Source: Ascoidea rubescens DSM 1968 (taxonomy: Eukaryota > Ascomycota > Saccharomycetes > Ascoideales > Ascoideaceae). From it: a stretch of DNA of 64,000 nucleotides. Location: assembly GCF_001661345.1 (NCBI RefSeq), contig NW_017962913.1, forward strand, positions 3,156,941 through 3,220,940, in the 5' to 3' direction. The notes under the pieces are model-generated. The model was not told where the DNA came from. It did no database searches and saw only the letters and a program-made list of their open reading frames with translations. Numbering within the stretch: position 1 is the first letter of the stretch; each line of letters starts with the position of its first letter. The translations under genes were made by a program, and so were the position numbers. Positions 21,400 through 32,085 of this stretch are shown one piece after another.

Positions 21400-21986
21400 T
21401 TTTGGTTTTAGTTCACTACCGATCTCCACGATGGTCTCATTATAGTTTAATATTTATCTTCATTTTTTCTCTTTTCTCTGTCCCTTTTCCCTTTTGGTTT
21501 TGTTTTTATGTTTTACTTAGTTCTAGTTATAGTTTTAGTTTTCGTTTTCTCATTCATTATATACTTTTATATCTTCAAGTTTCATACTCTCCTATATTTT
21601 CCCTGCTCTCACCTCTGCATGCCTCAACCGGATCATTGTGTCCTTGCTTTCAGATCACAGCCATTTATCTCCGTTCGCCGATATCCACATACTCGCCTGG
21701 ACAAAACACCCGCCCATAACCACGTGCCGCCCAAATTGCTCCCTATTGTTCTCCAAGTCTGCCCTTTTCAGTGATAGCTCTCCATCAGTTTGCTGATTGA
21801 TGTCTATCTCTTGATTTGTTAGTTCTTAATACTGCTGTTACAACTCTACTCTTTTTCTTCTTTTTCTTCCTCTTCTTTGCTTTCTTTCCTTGAAGCCTTC
21901 TTGATATCCTTTTCATGGTGTTGGTGCTCTTTTTCTAGCATTCAAATCCCACCTTCCACACCTTTGTTTTACGCCTTATACCTACA
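21400..21986. other. TIF1-BUD6 intergenic region
   Basis: Pyrimidine-rich throughout, with short frames lacking domains. It serves as the TIF1 3' region and BUD6 promoter/leader. No separate gene seen. Confidence 0.6.
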
Positions 21987-22883
21987 ATGCCCTCACATCA
22001 ACCCACAAGCTCCACCTCCTCTGTTGCCTCCAAAAATAGATCAAGTTCACCTGTATGTTTCCTCTTTTCCTTGCTTCCACCTCTTCTCTGATCCCAATTT
22101 ACAAAATACTAACTGATGTTTTTCTCAATTCTTTTTGTTCATCTTATATATTTCTTTTCTTTCTTTCTTTCTTTTTTTTCGTTGATATCCAGTTAAGCAC
22201 GATAGAATCAAATGTAACAAGATTATTAGTCGCAACAAAGCATCTACTAAATTCTTTAACTCAATGGGCAAAACTAAATGCCAGTGAAAAGGATGTTTCT
22301 GACGCCTACGTCGAATTAGGAAACAATTTTAAACTAAGCTGCAAAGCCTTTTCTGCCGCTGGCGTAGATGTCAGTGATCTAGGTGATGTTCCTTATGATC
22401 TAAGAGTTGTTTTGGAAAGTGCACTTTGTGAACCTGCTTCCCAAGAAACTTTGGATAAATTTCTACCCAAAATTAGAGAAATAATAGTCCGTCTATTGAA
22501 TAATTTAAAGAAAAAACAGCATGTCATTAGAATGCTAAACCAGCAACAAAAAAACCAACAAAAAAAGAACCAAGAACTTCAATCTATTCAATCAAATTTA
22601 CCAAAATTGCCCGATCAAAAATTCGAAAATAACCTAATGGATACTAATATTATACCAAACTTTAATCAAAATCCTCAATCAAAAATTTATTCTCAACAAA
22701 TAAAACAAACTCAAAGGGCAACTTCAAGCCCTCATCCTTCTTCAAAAGTAAATAAAAGCGATCCCTCAATATCTGATTCTCGTAACTCATCTCCTTCTTC
22801 CACTTCCCTTTTAAATAATACAGGCAATTACAATTATAATACCAGTAATAATAACAGCAACAATAACAAAAACAACAACAACA

Positions 22884-22914
<31 letters not shown>

Positions 22915-25204
22915 AAAGTACAAAAATGAAATAAAACAAAGATCCGCCTCGTATGTCTCTCCCCCAACTCGTCATCGTTATCAGGCTTCTTATCCAATGT
23001 TTTCTAACCAACAACAATCTCCAGTTTCTTCAAGCTCAATTTCAAACTCATCTAATTTACATCAACCTGTTCAATTTGTTGCTTCAAAAAACAACCAATT
23101 TCTGAATAACAACCCTCATAAAGTGCCCAATTATCAAGACAAACCCTTACCGCCTCCAAAAATAAATCCTCCTGAAGACTTTGCTCAAAATAACAATGTT
23201 TATAATAACGACTACAATGAATATATTCACGATAATGATGTTGATTCACAAAAATCTCCTGATAAGGAATCCTCAGATGCTTTAGTTCAACTACAAAATG
23301 GAGATTCGTTGAAACGTAGAGCTTCAAGAAGATTTTCTGCATATCAATATGCCAAGCTAGGAATAACCAACTCCAAAAAAGAACCCTTGCCAAAGGATGT
23401 CAACATAGATTCCTATAAACATTTAGTTGGTGATGATCTGGACTCAAATACCTCCAACATAAATAATATCTCTAATATCACTAACTTGTCAAATATTAAC
23501 ATCGATATCGATATCGATAACGATAATGATAGCGATTTAATCATGAATAATAACGACGAAATTCAAGCTAAAAGAGAAATTGAACAGGCTGCAATTGCTC
23601 TCTCAAACTCTAGAAAATCATTAAATATGAATAATAACGTTCTTAATAACGCTATTAGCAACACTTCTAATATCATCACTACTGCAACCAATAATGATGG
23701 ATCAAATAATCAATTAAATAATGATAAAATTATCCTTTTCTTAAAACTACATCAAAGAGTCAAAAAGGTGACTCTAGATTTACCGATAAATTTTAATTCT
23801 CTAAGGTTATTATTTATTGAAAAATTTGCTTATTCTCCAGGCTCTGATAGCATTTTTCCAGATTTATATATCCAAGAAAGTTTAACTGAAATACCCTATG
23901 AATTGGAAGAACAATATTTAAGTGAAATTAGAAATAATTCAATTATTTCATTAAATACTGCCGCAATTAGCGGAATAGAAAGTAAACATTTTGATTCACA
24001 TTTTAATAATAAAACAGATTTACAAGGTTTAAACAATAAACTCAGCGAGTTGAAAAATGAAATGTCCTCAATTAAAAGATTGACAGAAAAAATTGAATCA
24101 ATTGATTTTTCAAGGCTATCTTCAGTCAACCTATCATCCCCCAAAACTTCATCAATATCATTAATATCTGCAAATGAAACTCAGAGTTTCTCTAACAACA
24201 ATGCCGATAATTCTAATGAAAATGACAGCAGTAATAACAGTCATAGTAATTTGGTTAGAAAAGCGACGAATACAGAGCAACAAGTCACCGCACCTGGAAC
24301 CCCAACTACAACGTCAATTAATATATATGACTATCCGGAAATTTCAGATATTAGACATGAATTGATGATTATAAAGCAAATTCAAAAAACTAATAAAGAC
24401 GATTTTACCAGTGTTATTGAGAGTTTGTTGAAAAAAGTTAAGGATTTTAAATCAATAGGATTCTCAGGATCGCAATCCAGTAACAGAGCATATATGGAAA
24501 ACTGCCATACAAAATTATCGAATGATTCTGATTTCCTATTAACAAAAGTCGATGATTTGCAAGATGTCATTGAAGCATTAAGAAAAGATGTTGCGGTTAG
24601 AGGTGCAAGACCATCTCCAAAACAATTAACAACGGTTTCAAAGGATATACAAGCAGCAAGAGAAGAAATAGATAAAATGAATGGATACATTGTTGCGGAA
24701 AAAACTACGTGGAAAAAAATATGGGAAAAAGAATTGGATACTGTTTGCGATGAACAACAGTTTTTTAATTTACAGGAAATTTTGGTGCAAGATTTAACTG
24801 AAGATTTAGATAAGTGTTTTGAAACATTTTCATTAGTTGAACAATGTACCAAACAACAAGAGAAAAGAAATAGGACTCGTCAATTAAAACCCATGTTGAA
24901 AAATATTCTAGAACCTGGAGAATCGATTAGTGATGTTAGAGATGCAGTTCTTGGAGAAGTGGCATCATTGGTACCCAACCATGAAAATAGATTAGCTGCA
25001 ATTAAAAAAGCAGAAAGACTTCGAGAGAAAAACAAAAAAATAAATTATGTTTCTCAGTTCCAAGAAGAATTAAACGGATTTGTTGGCGGCAAAAAATTGA
25101 AAAAATCTGGAGGTATTGAAGAAGCCGAAAGACTTCGAAAGGAAAAGGATGAATTAAATTTGAAAACTGTTTTTACAGCAAATAATACCGGAGGATCAGA
25201 TTAA
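21987..25204 (+). CDS. BUD6: Actin-interacting polarity factor BUD6/AIP3 (spliced)
   Basis: Exons 21987-22052 and 22193-25204 give about 1025 residues. Exon 1 encodes MPSHQPTSS through SSSP, and the splice is in phase 0 into LSTIESNVTRLLVATK. The N-terminal block with LRVVLESALCEPASQETL and the long C-terminal coiled-coil AIP3 core (from about residue 780, with IEALRKDVAVRGARPSPKQL) are the conserved ends of Bud6. In between is a long Ser/Asn-rich region with poly-Asn. Bud6 is a polarisome subunit that binds actin and the formin Bni1 at the bud tip and neck. It is larger than the S. cerevisiae protein (788), mainly through the low-complexity middle. An ATG within the intron also opens the exon 2 frame, but the spliced start fits better. 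Confidence 0.92.
22053..22192 (+). other. BUD6 intron, 140 nt
   Basis: GTATGT donor, perfect TACTAAC branch site at 22107-22113, long T-rich tract, ATCCAG acceptor. The frame is kept across the junction. Confidence 0.9.
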
Positions 25205-25743
25205 TAAGTTTTTGAGATTTGTTCTTATTTGTTTTATTTAACTCAATTAAAATTTTTCTTTCGTTAATTTTTTCATTTGAGTTTTACGATTATCTATTGA
25301 TTATTGCAAATTATCTTGTATGGTTTTTTTGGTTTAATTTATTATTTTTTGTTTTTCGTTTGTTTTTTTTTAAAATTTTTGATTTACTCTCTTTTTTTAT
25401 TTAAATTTTCACGTCACTGTCATTTTAATTTTTAAATTTTCTTGAATTATTTCCGATTTTGTTCTTTGATTAAACCTTTTAATAAGTAATCTTTGTTTTT
25501 TCATTTATTTATCCTTTTTTGCATTGAAACGTTTTTAGCTTTCACATTTTTTCCCTATATTTTCTCTATATTTCCTCCGATTTTGTTTTTTTAATACAAC
25601 AACAAAAGATAAGTGAATAAATTTATCTTTCAACTGTTTGAATTAAACGCCTAATCATCAATTATTGTATTCAGGATATTATTTACAGAATCTAAAAAAC
25701 AGAAAAATGGAAAAAATGAAGAAAAATGAAGAAGAAACACAAA
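25205..25743. other. Convergent BUD6/CBP4 3' region
   Basis: Very T-rich, AT-rich DNA between two converging genes. No gene; terminator signals for both strands are expected here. Confidence 0.7.
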
Positions 25744-26172
25744 TCAACGGAACCAACCTTTAGATTTAGTATTTTCTTGAACTGCTATAGAGTCGTTATT
25801 AAACTCTTCAGCTTCTTTTTTAGCTTTTTCTAATTCTTGTTTTTGTCTATCCTGCGCTAGTTTTTTTTCGATTTCTTCGAACCAATCTTTATTTTTCTTT
25901 CCAGGTTCAAAGGGAGAACTCAAAGGCCCAGTCATCCAAATTGGATCATTTGAAGCAGCAGTCTTTTGAACTATCTTCATGAGCTCTTCTTGCTCTCTTC
26001 TTCTTAATTCTTTATTCTTTTCGTAATTTGCACGAACTTCAGGAGAAAAGCCTGCAATGACTTGCTCATCAGTAGGAGAGGCATACTTGTATAATAGTAC
26101 ACCAACACCAACGATAGCACCACCTGTGGCATACACTCTGGCCCAACGCGCCCATAATGGAAGACCAGTCAT
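25744..26172 (-). CDS. CBP4: Cytochrome bc1 assembly factor CBP4
   Basis: 142 residues from the ATG MTGLPLWARWARVYA (a GTG lies 2 codons earlier). A single membrane helix occupies about residues 12-30 (GGAIVGVGVLLYKYASPTDEQ), followed by the conserved LSPEVRxxYExxKELR-like block and the SNDPIWMTGPLSSPFE motif, then a charged coiled tail ending in WFR. Cbp4 is an inner mitochondrial membrane protein that binds newly made cytochrome b with Cbp3-Cbp6 during complex III assembly. Length and motif order match the family. It is divergent from TRS20 across about 280 bp. Confidence 0.92.
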   Translation of the reverse strand: MTGLPLWARWARVYATGGAIVGVGVLLYKYASPTDEQVIAGFSPEVRANYEKNKELRRREQEELMKIVQKTAASNDPIWMTGPLSSPFEPGKKNKDWFEEIEKKLAQDRQKQELEKAKKEAEEFNNDSIAVQENTKSKGWFR

Positions 26173-26289
26173 TTTCACTTGAGTAGATGCGATTATTAAA
26201 TATTAAACTATATCACAGAAAGTTATATCGATATCATCGCTTTCTTGCTCATACACTAAAAGAGTGCCGTTCCTGAAAAGACCCCGGAA

Positions 26290-26400
26290 GTCACATGACT
26301 TGTGTGTAAACCCTAACACCCATAGTGGGCTTTATTGTACTTATCTGATCAACTTATCTGTTATCTCCATGTGTTATCAGTGGCTGTTATCAATCAATAC
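26290..26400. promoter_or_regulatory. CBP4/TRS20 divergent promoter with TTATC words
   Basis: AAGTCA-CA-TGACTT, a short dyad containing a TCACATG (Cbf1-like) core, is followed by five TTATC (GATA reverse) words between about 26340 and 26395. No experimental link; the pattern is only suggestive. Confidence 0.35.
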
Positions 26401-26452
26401 CAGTCTCCTGCTCTACTGTTACGCTTTAGTTGTTCTCTTTTAGCTACTCAGA

Positions 26453-26878
26453 ATGTCGTACTACTTTGCAATGATAGGCACCAGAGACAACCCGATATAT
26501 GAGGCCGAGCTTGGTACTTTCAAACAGGGAGGAGATGGCACTCCCAAGTTTTCAGCAGAGATGAAAGAATTGAATCCTTTTATTATCCACTCATCGTTGG
26601 ATATCGTGGAGGATCTCCAGTGGGCCACCAACTCTTTGTATTTGAAGATAATCGACAACTACTACGGGTACTATGTCAGTGCATATGTCACTCCCACCAA
26701 CATCAAGTTCATGTTGTTGCATGAAAACAAAAACGAAGAAAACATCAAGCAGTTTTTCATCGAGGTCAATGACTTGTATCTCAAGACATTGTTGAATCCC
26801 TTCTACAGTGTCAATGACCCAATCAAAAGCACAATGTTCGACAGCAAGATCAAGTTACTCACGAAAAAATACCTCTAG
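26453..26878 (+). CDS. TRS20: TRAPP complex subunit TRS20 (sedlin)
   Basis: 141 residues. MSYYFAMIGTRDNPIYEAELG, then FIIHSSLDIVEDLQW and the end segment FDSKIKLLTKKYL, are the sedlin/TRAPPC2 pattern. The fold is a longin-like small TRAPP subunit that works in ER-Golgi and intra-Golgi vesicle tethering and links TRAPPIII components. Length equals that of the human protein; S. cerevisiae Trs20 is longer (175). The gene is noticeably GC-richer than QRI7 and most of its neighbours, uses no CTG leucine codon, and has a short 3' region before PRE8. Confidence 0.95.
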   Translation: MSYYFAMIGTRDNPIYEAELGTFKQGGDGTPKFSAEMKELNPFIIHSSLDIVEDLQWATNSLYLKIIDNYYGYYVSAYVTPTNIKFMLLHENKNEENIKQFFIEVNDLYLKTLLNPFYSVNDPIKSTMFDSKIKLLTKKYL

Positions 26879-26951
26879 TCCCCAGCATATATACTTTTTA
26901 ATCTACCTCTTCTTCCAGTTTTTTAACACCTTCCCTCAAGAAGCAGCGGCA

Positions 26952-26987
26952 CACGTGATGCGTTTGTAGTGGCGATTTTCGCTCCAC
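26952..26987. promoter_or_regulatory. E-box and GTGGCGA dyad upstream of PRE8
   Basis: CACGTG at 26952-26957 is followed by GTGGCGA..TCGCtCCAC, an imperfect inverted pair. It resembles, but does not match, the proteasome PACE box GGTGGCAAA bound by Rpn4. It may be a diverged equivalent 120-160 bp before the PRE8 start. Confidence 0.35.
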
Positions 26988-27107
26988 CACCTACTTCCTT
27001 CAGAATCATCATCACCATCACCATCACCAAGAATTGCAATTGCTGACAACTGCTCTGAGACAAAATACACCTTCACACTCACCACTTTCACATAGTCTTC
27101 TTTTGCA

Positions 27108-28015
27108 ATGGCTGATCGTTACTCTTTTTCATTGACCACTTTCTCTCCAAGGTATGTTGTTTTCCATTGATTTGCTTTGCTTTGCTTTGCTTCTTTTACT
27201 CAGCATACTAATTATCTTCTCTGGTTTTCAATTGACTTCAATTGTTGTTATAATGTAGTGGTAAATTAGTTCAAATTGAATATGCTTTAAACGCTGTGAA
27301 CCAAGGTGTCATTGCTTTGGGAATCAAAGCAACCAACGGTGTTGTATTAGCCACCGAAAAGAAATCTAATTCCTCATTAATCAAATTAGATTCGTTTTCC
27401 AAAATTGAATTGTTAACGCCAGATATTGGTGTTACCTATGCTGGTATGTCTCCAGATTTCAGAGTCCTTGTTGACAAATCAAGAAAATTGGCTCACACAA
27501 ACTACAAAAGAATCTTTAACGAGTATCCTCCTGTTAAAATTTTGACGTCTGATATCGCTAAAACCATGCAAGAAGCTACTCAAAGTGGTGGTGTAAGACC
27601 TTTTGGTGTCTCCCTTTTGGTCGCTGGTTATGATGATTCCAGTAATACTATAAATCCAGACAACGATAGTAGTGCCAGTAACACTAAATCCGGTTACAAT
27701 TTATATCAAGTCGATCCTTCGGGCTCTTTTTTTGCTTGGAAGGCTACTGCTATTGGTAAAAATGCCAATAGTGCAAAAACATTTTTAGAGAAAAGATACA
27801 ACCCAGAATTAGAATTAGAAGATGCCATACATATTGCTTTGTTGACTCTCAAAGAATCAATTGAAGGTGACTTAAATGGTAATACAATCGAAATTGCAAT
27901 AGTTGGTGAAGCAAACGATAATCTTTTGGGATTTAGAGGTAGTTCTGATGTATCCGGTCCAAGATTCAAAAAATTATCTCCAAAAGAAATAGACGATAGA
28001 TTAAGTGAATTATAA
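27108..28015 (+). CDS. PRE8: 20S proteasome alpha-2 subunit (spliced)
   Basis: Exons 27108-27151 and 27259-28015 give 266 residues. Exon 1 reads MADRYSFSLTTFSPS with the last Ser codon split, joining GKLVQIEYALNAVNQG, the alpha-subunit N-terminal gate signature. The rest carries the alpha2 features GVRPFGVSLLVAGYDD and LYQVDPSGSFFAWKATAIGKN. It forms part of the outer ring of the 20S core in cytoplasm and nucleus. Relative to S. cerevisiae Pre8 (250) there is an insertion of about 17 Asn/Asp/Ser-rich residues right after GYDD, at a position expected to be a surface loop. Confidence 0.96.
27152..27258 (+). other. PRE8 intron, 107 nt
   Basis: GTATGT donor, TACTAAT branch at 27206-27212, ATGTAG acceptor; contains four TTTGC repeats. 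Splicing restores the alpha-subunit N-terminus. Confidence 0.95.
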
Positions 28016-28282
28016 GAATTATCATGAATATCATAAATATCATAATTATAAATATTGTGGAAACTAAATAATTTATAATCAATATACAGTTATATATCTT
28101 TTCTTTATTATTTTGATGATTCATATTAACCTTTTTTTCTTTTTTCTTTTTTCTTTTTTCATCCGATTTTCACTTTAAAACTTTGATTTCTTTTTTTTTG
28201 TTTGTCTCAAAGGTTTTCCCCATATCACTAACATTTTTTTATTACTCCATTTTTTTTCACTTTTTTTTTGCTTTTTTTGATA

Positions 28283-29557
28283 ATGATAAGAAATAATTCA
28301 CCCAGATTTAATACAAAACTAATAAATAATAAATTTGTTAAATTTTTTTTCATAAGATTCTACAAAGTATTGGCTATCGAATCCTCTTGCGATGATGCTT
28401 GTGTTGCTCTACTAGATCGTTTTGATCCTTCAAAACCACCTTTAATAGTAGACCAAATTCGATCTTCTTTAAATTCAATACCTGATGGGGGTATTGTTCC
28501 AACAAAGGCTCACATTTATCACCATATGAATTTAGCTGGTGTCATATCAAAGATGTCATTAAAATATGACTTACCATCAAATCCTCCCGATTTAATATGT
28601 GTAACTAGAGGTCCTGGCTTGCCTGGCTCTTTATCAATTGGTCTTGAAGTTGCAAAGGGTTTATCTATAGCCTGGAACAAACCCTTAATTGGTGTTCATC
28701 ATATGTTGGGGCATTTACTAATACCTAGATTGTCGACTAATGCTCAGCTTCCAACCTACCCATTTGTAAGTCTTTTAGTCAGTGGTGGCCATACACTTTT
28801 AGTGCTATCAAAGGACATTTTAAATCATGAAATATTAGCTACTAGTCAAGATATATCTGTTGGTGATTCCTTAGATAAATGTGCCAGAGTTCTTGGGATC
28901 ACAGGCATAATGTTTGCTAAGGAATTAGAAAAATATATCAATGAAAAACCTATAGAACCAAAATTAATGGATACCAAGATAATGACATTTCCTCACCCTT
29001 TTTCAAATAGTAATGATCGAGTTAACTTAGCTGCATTAGCCTTTGGTTCATTTGAAGCTACTTTGAGAAAACAACTACATGATTTATACAATATTGAGGA
29101 TTTGGGTATGATTAAACAGACATTAGATGACGATACTCGAAGGAAAATAGCATACGAAGTACAATCAAGTATTTTCAATTATCTTTTAGATAGAATTGAA
29201 GTTGTTTTACAAGTTAATAAAGATAAGATCAAAGATTGTAATGATTTTGTTGTTTCTGGAGGTGTTAGCGCCAATTTATTTTTAAGAAATTTGGTTAAAG
29301 AAAGATTATCTACAGTCAAGCCATTGAAAACCGATATTAAATTATTTAATAAAAGAAAAATAAAGGAAGAACCCAAGTCGATTACAATTAGTAAATTTCA
29401 TTTTGCTGATCCGGCTCTTTGTACTGATAATGCTGTTATGATAGGATGGGCAGGTATTGAATTATATGAGAATAGTTGTTTTAAACAAACCAATTTGACA
29501 ATGGTGCCAATTCATAAATGGCCATTGAATGAAATTCAAGAATTTTATGGGCAGTAG
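28283..29557 (+). CDS. QRI7: Mitochondrial TsaD-like tRNA t6A synthase QRI7
   Basis: 424 residues from the ATG (a TTG-initiated extension of 5 codons lies before). The N-terminus MIRNNSPRFNTKLINNKFVKFFF is basic and Asn-rich, a likely mitochondrial presequence. TsaD/Kae1 family motifs follow: AIESSCDD, GPGLPGSLSIG, the metal-binding HHMLGH, SGGHT and SGGVSAN. Qri7 makes N6-threonylcarbamoyladenosine on mitochondrial tRNAs. The presequence and bacterial-type sequence separate it from the cytosolic KEOPS subunit Kae1. It converges with SPO7 across a purine-rich low-complexity stretch. Confidence 0.94.
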   Translation: MIRNNSPRFNTKLINNKFVKFFFIRFYKVLAIESSCDDACVALLDRFDPSKPPLIVDQIRSSLNSIPDGGIVPTKAHIYHHMNLAGVISKMSLKYDLPSNPPDLICVTRGPGLPGSLSIGLEVAKGLSIAWNKPLIGVHHMLGHLLIPRLSTNAQLPTYPFVSLLVSGGHTLLVLSKDILNHEILATSQDISVGDSLDKCARVLGITGIMFAKELEKYINEKPIEPKLMDTKIMTFPHPFSNSNDRVNLAALAFGSFEATLRKQLHDLYNIEDLGMIKQTLDDDTRRKIAYEVQSSIFNYLLDRIEVVLQVNKDKIKDCNDFVVSGGVSANLFLRNLVKERLSTVKPLKTDIKLFNKRKIKEEPKSITISKFHFADPALCTDNAVMIGWAGIELYENSCFKQTNLTMVPIHKWPLNEIQEFYGQ

Positions 29558-29639
29558 AAGGATTGTGTAATATTAGTGTGACAATAATATCTGTTAATAG
29601 TTTGTAAATAAGAAAATAGAACGTGTATTAAATAATATA

Positions 29640-29774
29640 AGAATAATGAAAATAATAATAAAAATGAGAATAAGAATAAGAATAAAAATGAAAATGAAAA
29701 CAAAAATGAAAATGAAAATAAAAATGAAAATAAAAATAAAAATAAAAATGTGAATGAGAATAATAAGAATAAAA
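29640..29774. repeat. A/G-rich low-complexity tract between converging genes
   Basis: Repeats of AAAATG, AAAATA and AATAAG words with only one C across about 135 bp, between the ends of QRI7 and SPO7. Likely a microsatellite that also supports 3' end formation. Confidence 0.7.
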
Positions 29775-31118
29775 TTATAAAAGAGAGATATCATCTATTG
29801 TTAGCTGGCCAATTTTTTTTTTCTCTTTTTTAATTTGTCTTGAAATGTATTCATCTCTAAAGAAATCGTATTCTTCTCTTAAATCAGTATTAAAATTTCT
29901 TGGGTTTAAGATTAATTTAATTTCAATATCGATATAGGTTGATCTTAATTGGCAATTTAATTTGATTTTATTTAAAAAGATTAGGATATTTTTGAGATAA
30001 AATAGGTTGAAGTTTAGGATTAGAATTTTTTTGAGACGATTAAAGAAAAACAAGTTTTTGATCAAGAATATAAGGAAGATTGAGGTGAATTTTATTAGGA
30101 AATTTGTTAGAAAAGAGATTAAATTGTCAGTAAATTTAAAAGGAATTTTGATTATTCTTAAATTGACAGCTCTTAGGGATTTGTTTGAATGAAATAGGAA
30201 TTTTTTGGGTATTATTATGGTTCTGTTATACTCACCACTAATATGAAATAAAAAAATTGTTACAAGCTGAAAAAACATTAAAAATTTTAGTAAAATTTTT
30301 GAAAAATTTGAGGATAAAGGAGATATTGATAGAAATAATTTATAAAAGATTAGTAGAGAAGATATGATCATTGTAAAATAAAAACTTGTGTATTTTCTTT
30401 TTAGTGACTTTTGAGTATTGTATTGGGTTATAAAACTTTGTTCTAATATCAATAAGTTTCTAAAAATTTTAAATTTTTTCGAATTTGCTTTGTTTAAGTT
30501 TTTACTTGGATCATTATCAGTAATTTGATTATCAACATTATTGTTATTGATATTGTTAATGTTTTTAATTTTAGATCTTATGGGAATTTTCCTCTTTTTT
30601 TTCCTTTTTAAAATCGAGGAATTGGAGAGATTGGAGATATTTGAATTCGTTGATAACGAATCGGAAAATGAATCATTTTCATGGTATAAGAAATCATCAA
30701 TGTAGTTGTTATTGTTGTAATGTTTTTTGCTGAAGCTAGTGTTGTAGTTATTGTTATTGCTGTTAGATATATTAAACGAGGGAGCTCTTGAGGAAGAAAG
30801 AGAATTTCTGATATGATTAATGGATTTGGTTGAATCTATTGATTTTGATCTATAATGCACAGAAGCAGGAGAGGTGTAGTAGTCATTATTAAATGAGGTA
30901 CTGGGGTTAATATTGTTTACACTCAAGTTATTCAGTGTGTTCTGGGTATTCTTGTGGTGAGAAGTGAATTTTCTTTCAGAAGAAAATGAGGGAGCATCAG
31001 AATCAGATATTATAGCATATTCGTAATAAGAAGAGTCGTTAGAGGTGATTGGGGTCAAATTATCGTTGGACGCAGAGTGCGAAATTGGAGAGGAAGACAG
31101 GTAGAAGTTCTGGTCCAT
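29775..31118 (-). CDS. SPO7: Nem1-Spo7 phosphatase regulatory subunit SPO7
   Basis: 447 residues from the ATG MDQNFYLSSS (upstream in-frame sequence starts with GTG). The conserved core is in the second half: FRNLLILEQSFITQYNTQKSLKRKY, two or more membrane segments, GEYNRTIIIPKKFLFHSNKSLR and LILNPRNFNTDLREEYDFFRDEYI. Spo7 anchors and activates the Nem1 phosphatase at the ER/nuclear envelope, which dephosphorylates the lipin Pah1. The first ~230 residues are a Ser/Asn-rich, probably disordered extension, making it well over the usual ~260 residues. It is divergent from PGA1, another ER protein. Confidence 0.88.
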   Translation of the reverse strand: MDQNFYLSSSPISHSASNDNLTPITSNDSSYYEYAIISDSDAPSFSSERKFTSHHKNTQNTLNNLSVNNINPSTSFNNDYYTSPASVHYRSKSIDSTKSINHIRNSLSSSRAPSFNISNSNNNNYNTSFSKKHYNNNNYIDDFLYHENDSFSDSLSTNSNISNLSNSSILKRKKKRKIPIRSKIKNINNINNNNVDNQITDNDPSKNLNKANSKKFKIFRNLLILEQSFITQYNTQKSLKRKYTSFYFTMIISSLLIFYKLFLSISPLSSNFSKILLKFLMFFQLVTIFLFHISGEYNRTIIIPKKFLFHSNKSLRAVNLRIIKIPFKFTDNLISFLTNFLIKFTSIFLIFLIKNLFFFNRLKKILILNFNLFYLKNILIFLNKIKLNCQLRSTYIDIEIKLILNPRNFNTDLREEYDFFRDEYISRQIKKEKKKIGQLTIDDISLL

Positions 31119-31404
31119 TGTTGTTGTTTTATTGAGAAGATCTGGAAGGATCTGAGATAATTTGAGATAATTTGAGATATACACAGGAAAGTAATTGTTT
31201 TTATTCTATTGCGATGATCTGATTGTGCCAGTTCAAAGCTGCTCAAGCAAACAAAACCAAGTGGAATTCTGAAAACTGTAATTTGTTTTAGCGTTGGAGT
31301 TTAGCTCCAGTGCAGTTCACCAAACCTCTTCAGAACTCCCAGAACCCTTCACCACAGCAGAACCCACCAGCAACATCGCCAGCTCACCAACAGGATATCC
31401 AGCA

Positions 31405-32076
31405 ATGCGATCTCGTCTGAACCACAGCTATGCTCTTCTTGCCTTCGTGGTTGTGCTTTTCAGCTTGGGCCAGGCCAGGGCAAACACTGAGTCCATTGTT
31501 GTCAGTCTCAGCAGTGAACAGTTCATCGTCACCAACCCCAAAGAAGTCCCCCAGTATAGAAGCAACAGCACCTGTATTGCCAATTGCAACAGCATCAATC
31601 TGAAAGAGGTTAAGGCCTTCACCATCACAGCCAGTGCTCACACCAACAGCGAATACACTCCTGCTACAAAGGCCCAACAGCTCTACAACTACGAGTACTT
31701 TGCCATTCAGGACGAGGGCCTCTCCAACAGCTCTCCAGACGACTTATACAACATCAGAGTGTGCTGGCCTGCGTTGTATCCTCTTTCTCTCGACGTGAGA
31801 TACATCAATTTGTGCTTATCCACCAACTGCTCCAGGTTGGTCCAGCTCAGATACCACTCCAGGTTCTACTCCAACAACCACACTCTTATGGCCCACGACT
31901 TGGATGTTCCCATCAATTTGCATTTAGTTCCTACGTTTTCCTACAAGAAAGATGAAACACGCCACTATAATCTCCCAATTCCAATTGATTTATTAAGTGA
32001 GCTTCGACTAGTCGCAACCATATTTATTGTCTGCCTTTTCTCAAGCAGGCTCGTCTACTCCTTTATCAAGTACTGA
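31405..32076 (+). CDS. PGA1: GPI mannosyltransferase II subunit PGA1-like, ER membrane protein
   Basis: 223 residues from the ATG MRSRLNHSYALLAFVVV (the in-frame TTG start 37 codons earlier is unlikely). A clear signal peptide ends at GQARA before NTESIVVSL; a lumenal domain with several Asn-X-Ser/Thr sites follows, and a C-terminal membrane helix (LRLVATIFIVCLFSS) precedes a short basic tail. This layout and the mature N-terminus NTES match Pga1, which works with Gpi18 to add the second mannose of the GPI anchor. Overall conservation of this family is low, so the name is probable rather than certain. Its stop is only 9 bp from the HUB1 stop. The gene is GC-rich for the window and has two CTG codons. 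Confidence 0.7.
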   Translation: MRSRLNHSYALLAFVVVLFSLGQARANTESIVVSLSSEQFIVTNPKEVPQYRSNSTCIANCNSINLKEVKAFTITASAHTNSEYTPATKAQQLYNYEYFAIQDEGLSNSSPDDLYNIRVCWPALYPLSLDVRYINLCLSTNCSRLVQLRYHSRFYSNNHTLMAHDLDVPINLHLVPTFSYKKDETRHYNLPIPIDLLSELRLVATIFIVCLFSSRLVYSFIKY

Positions 32077-32085
32077 CCGTCAACC

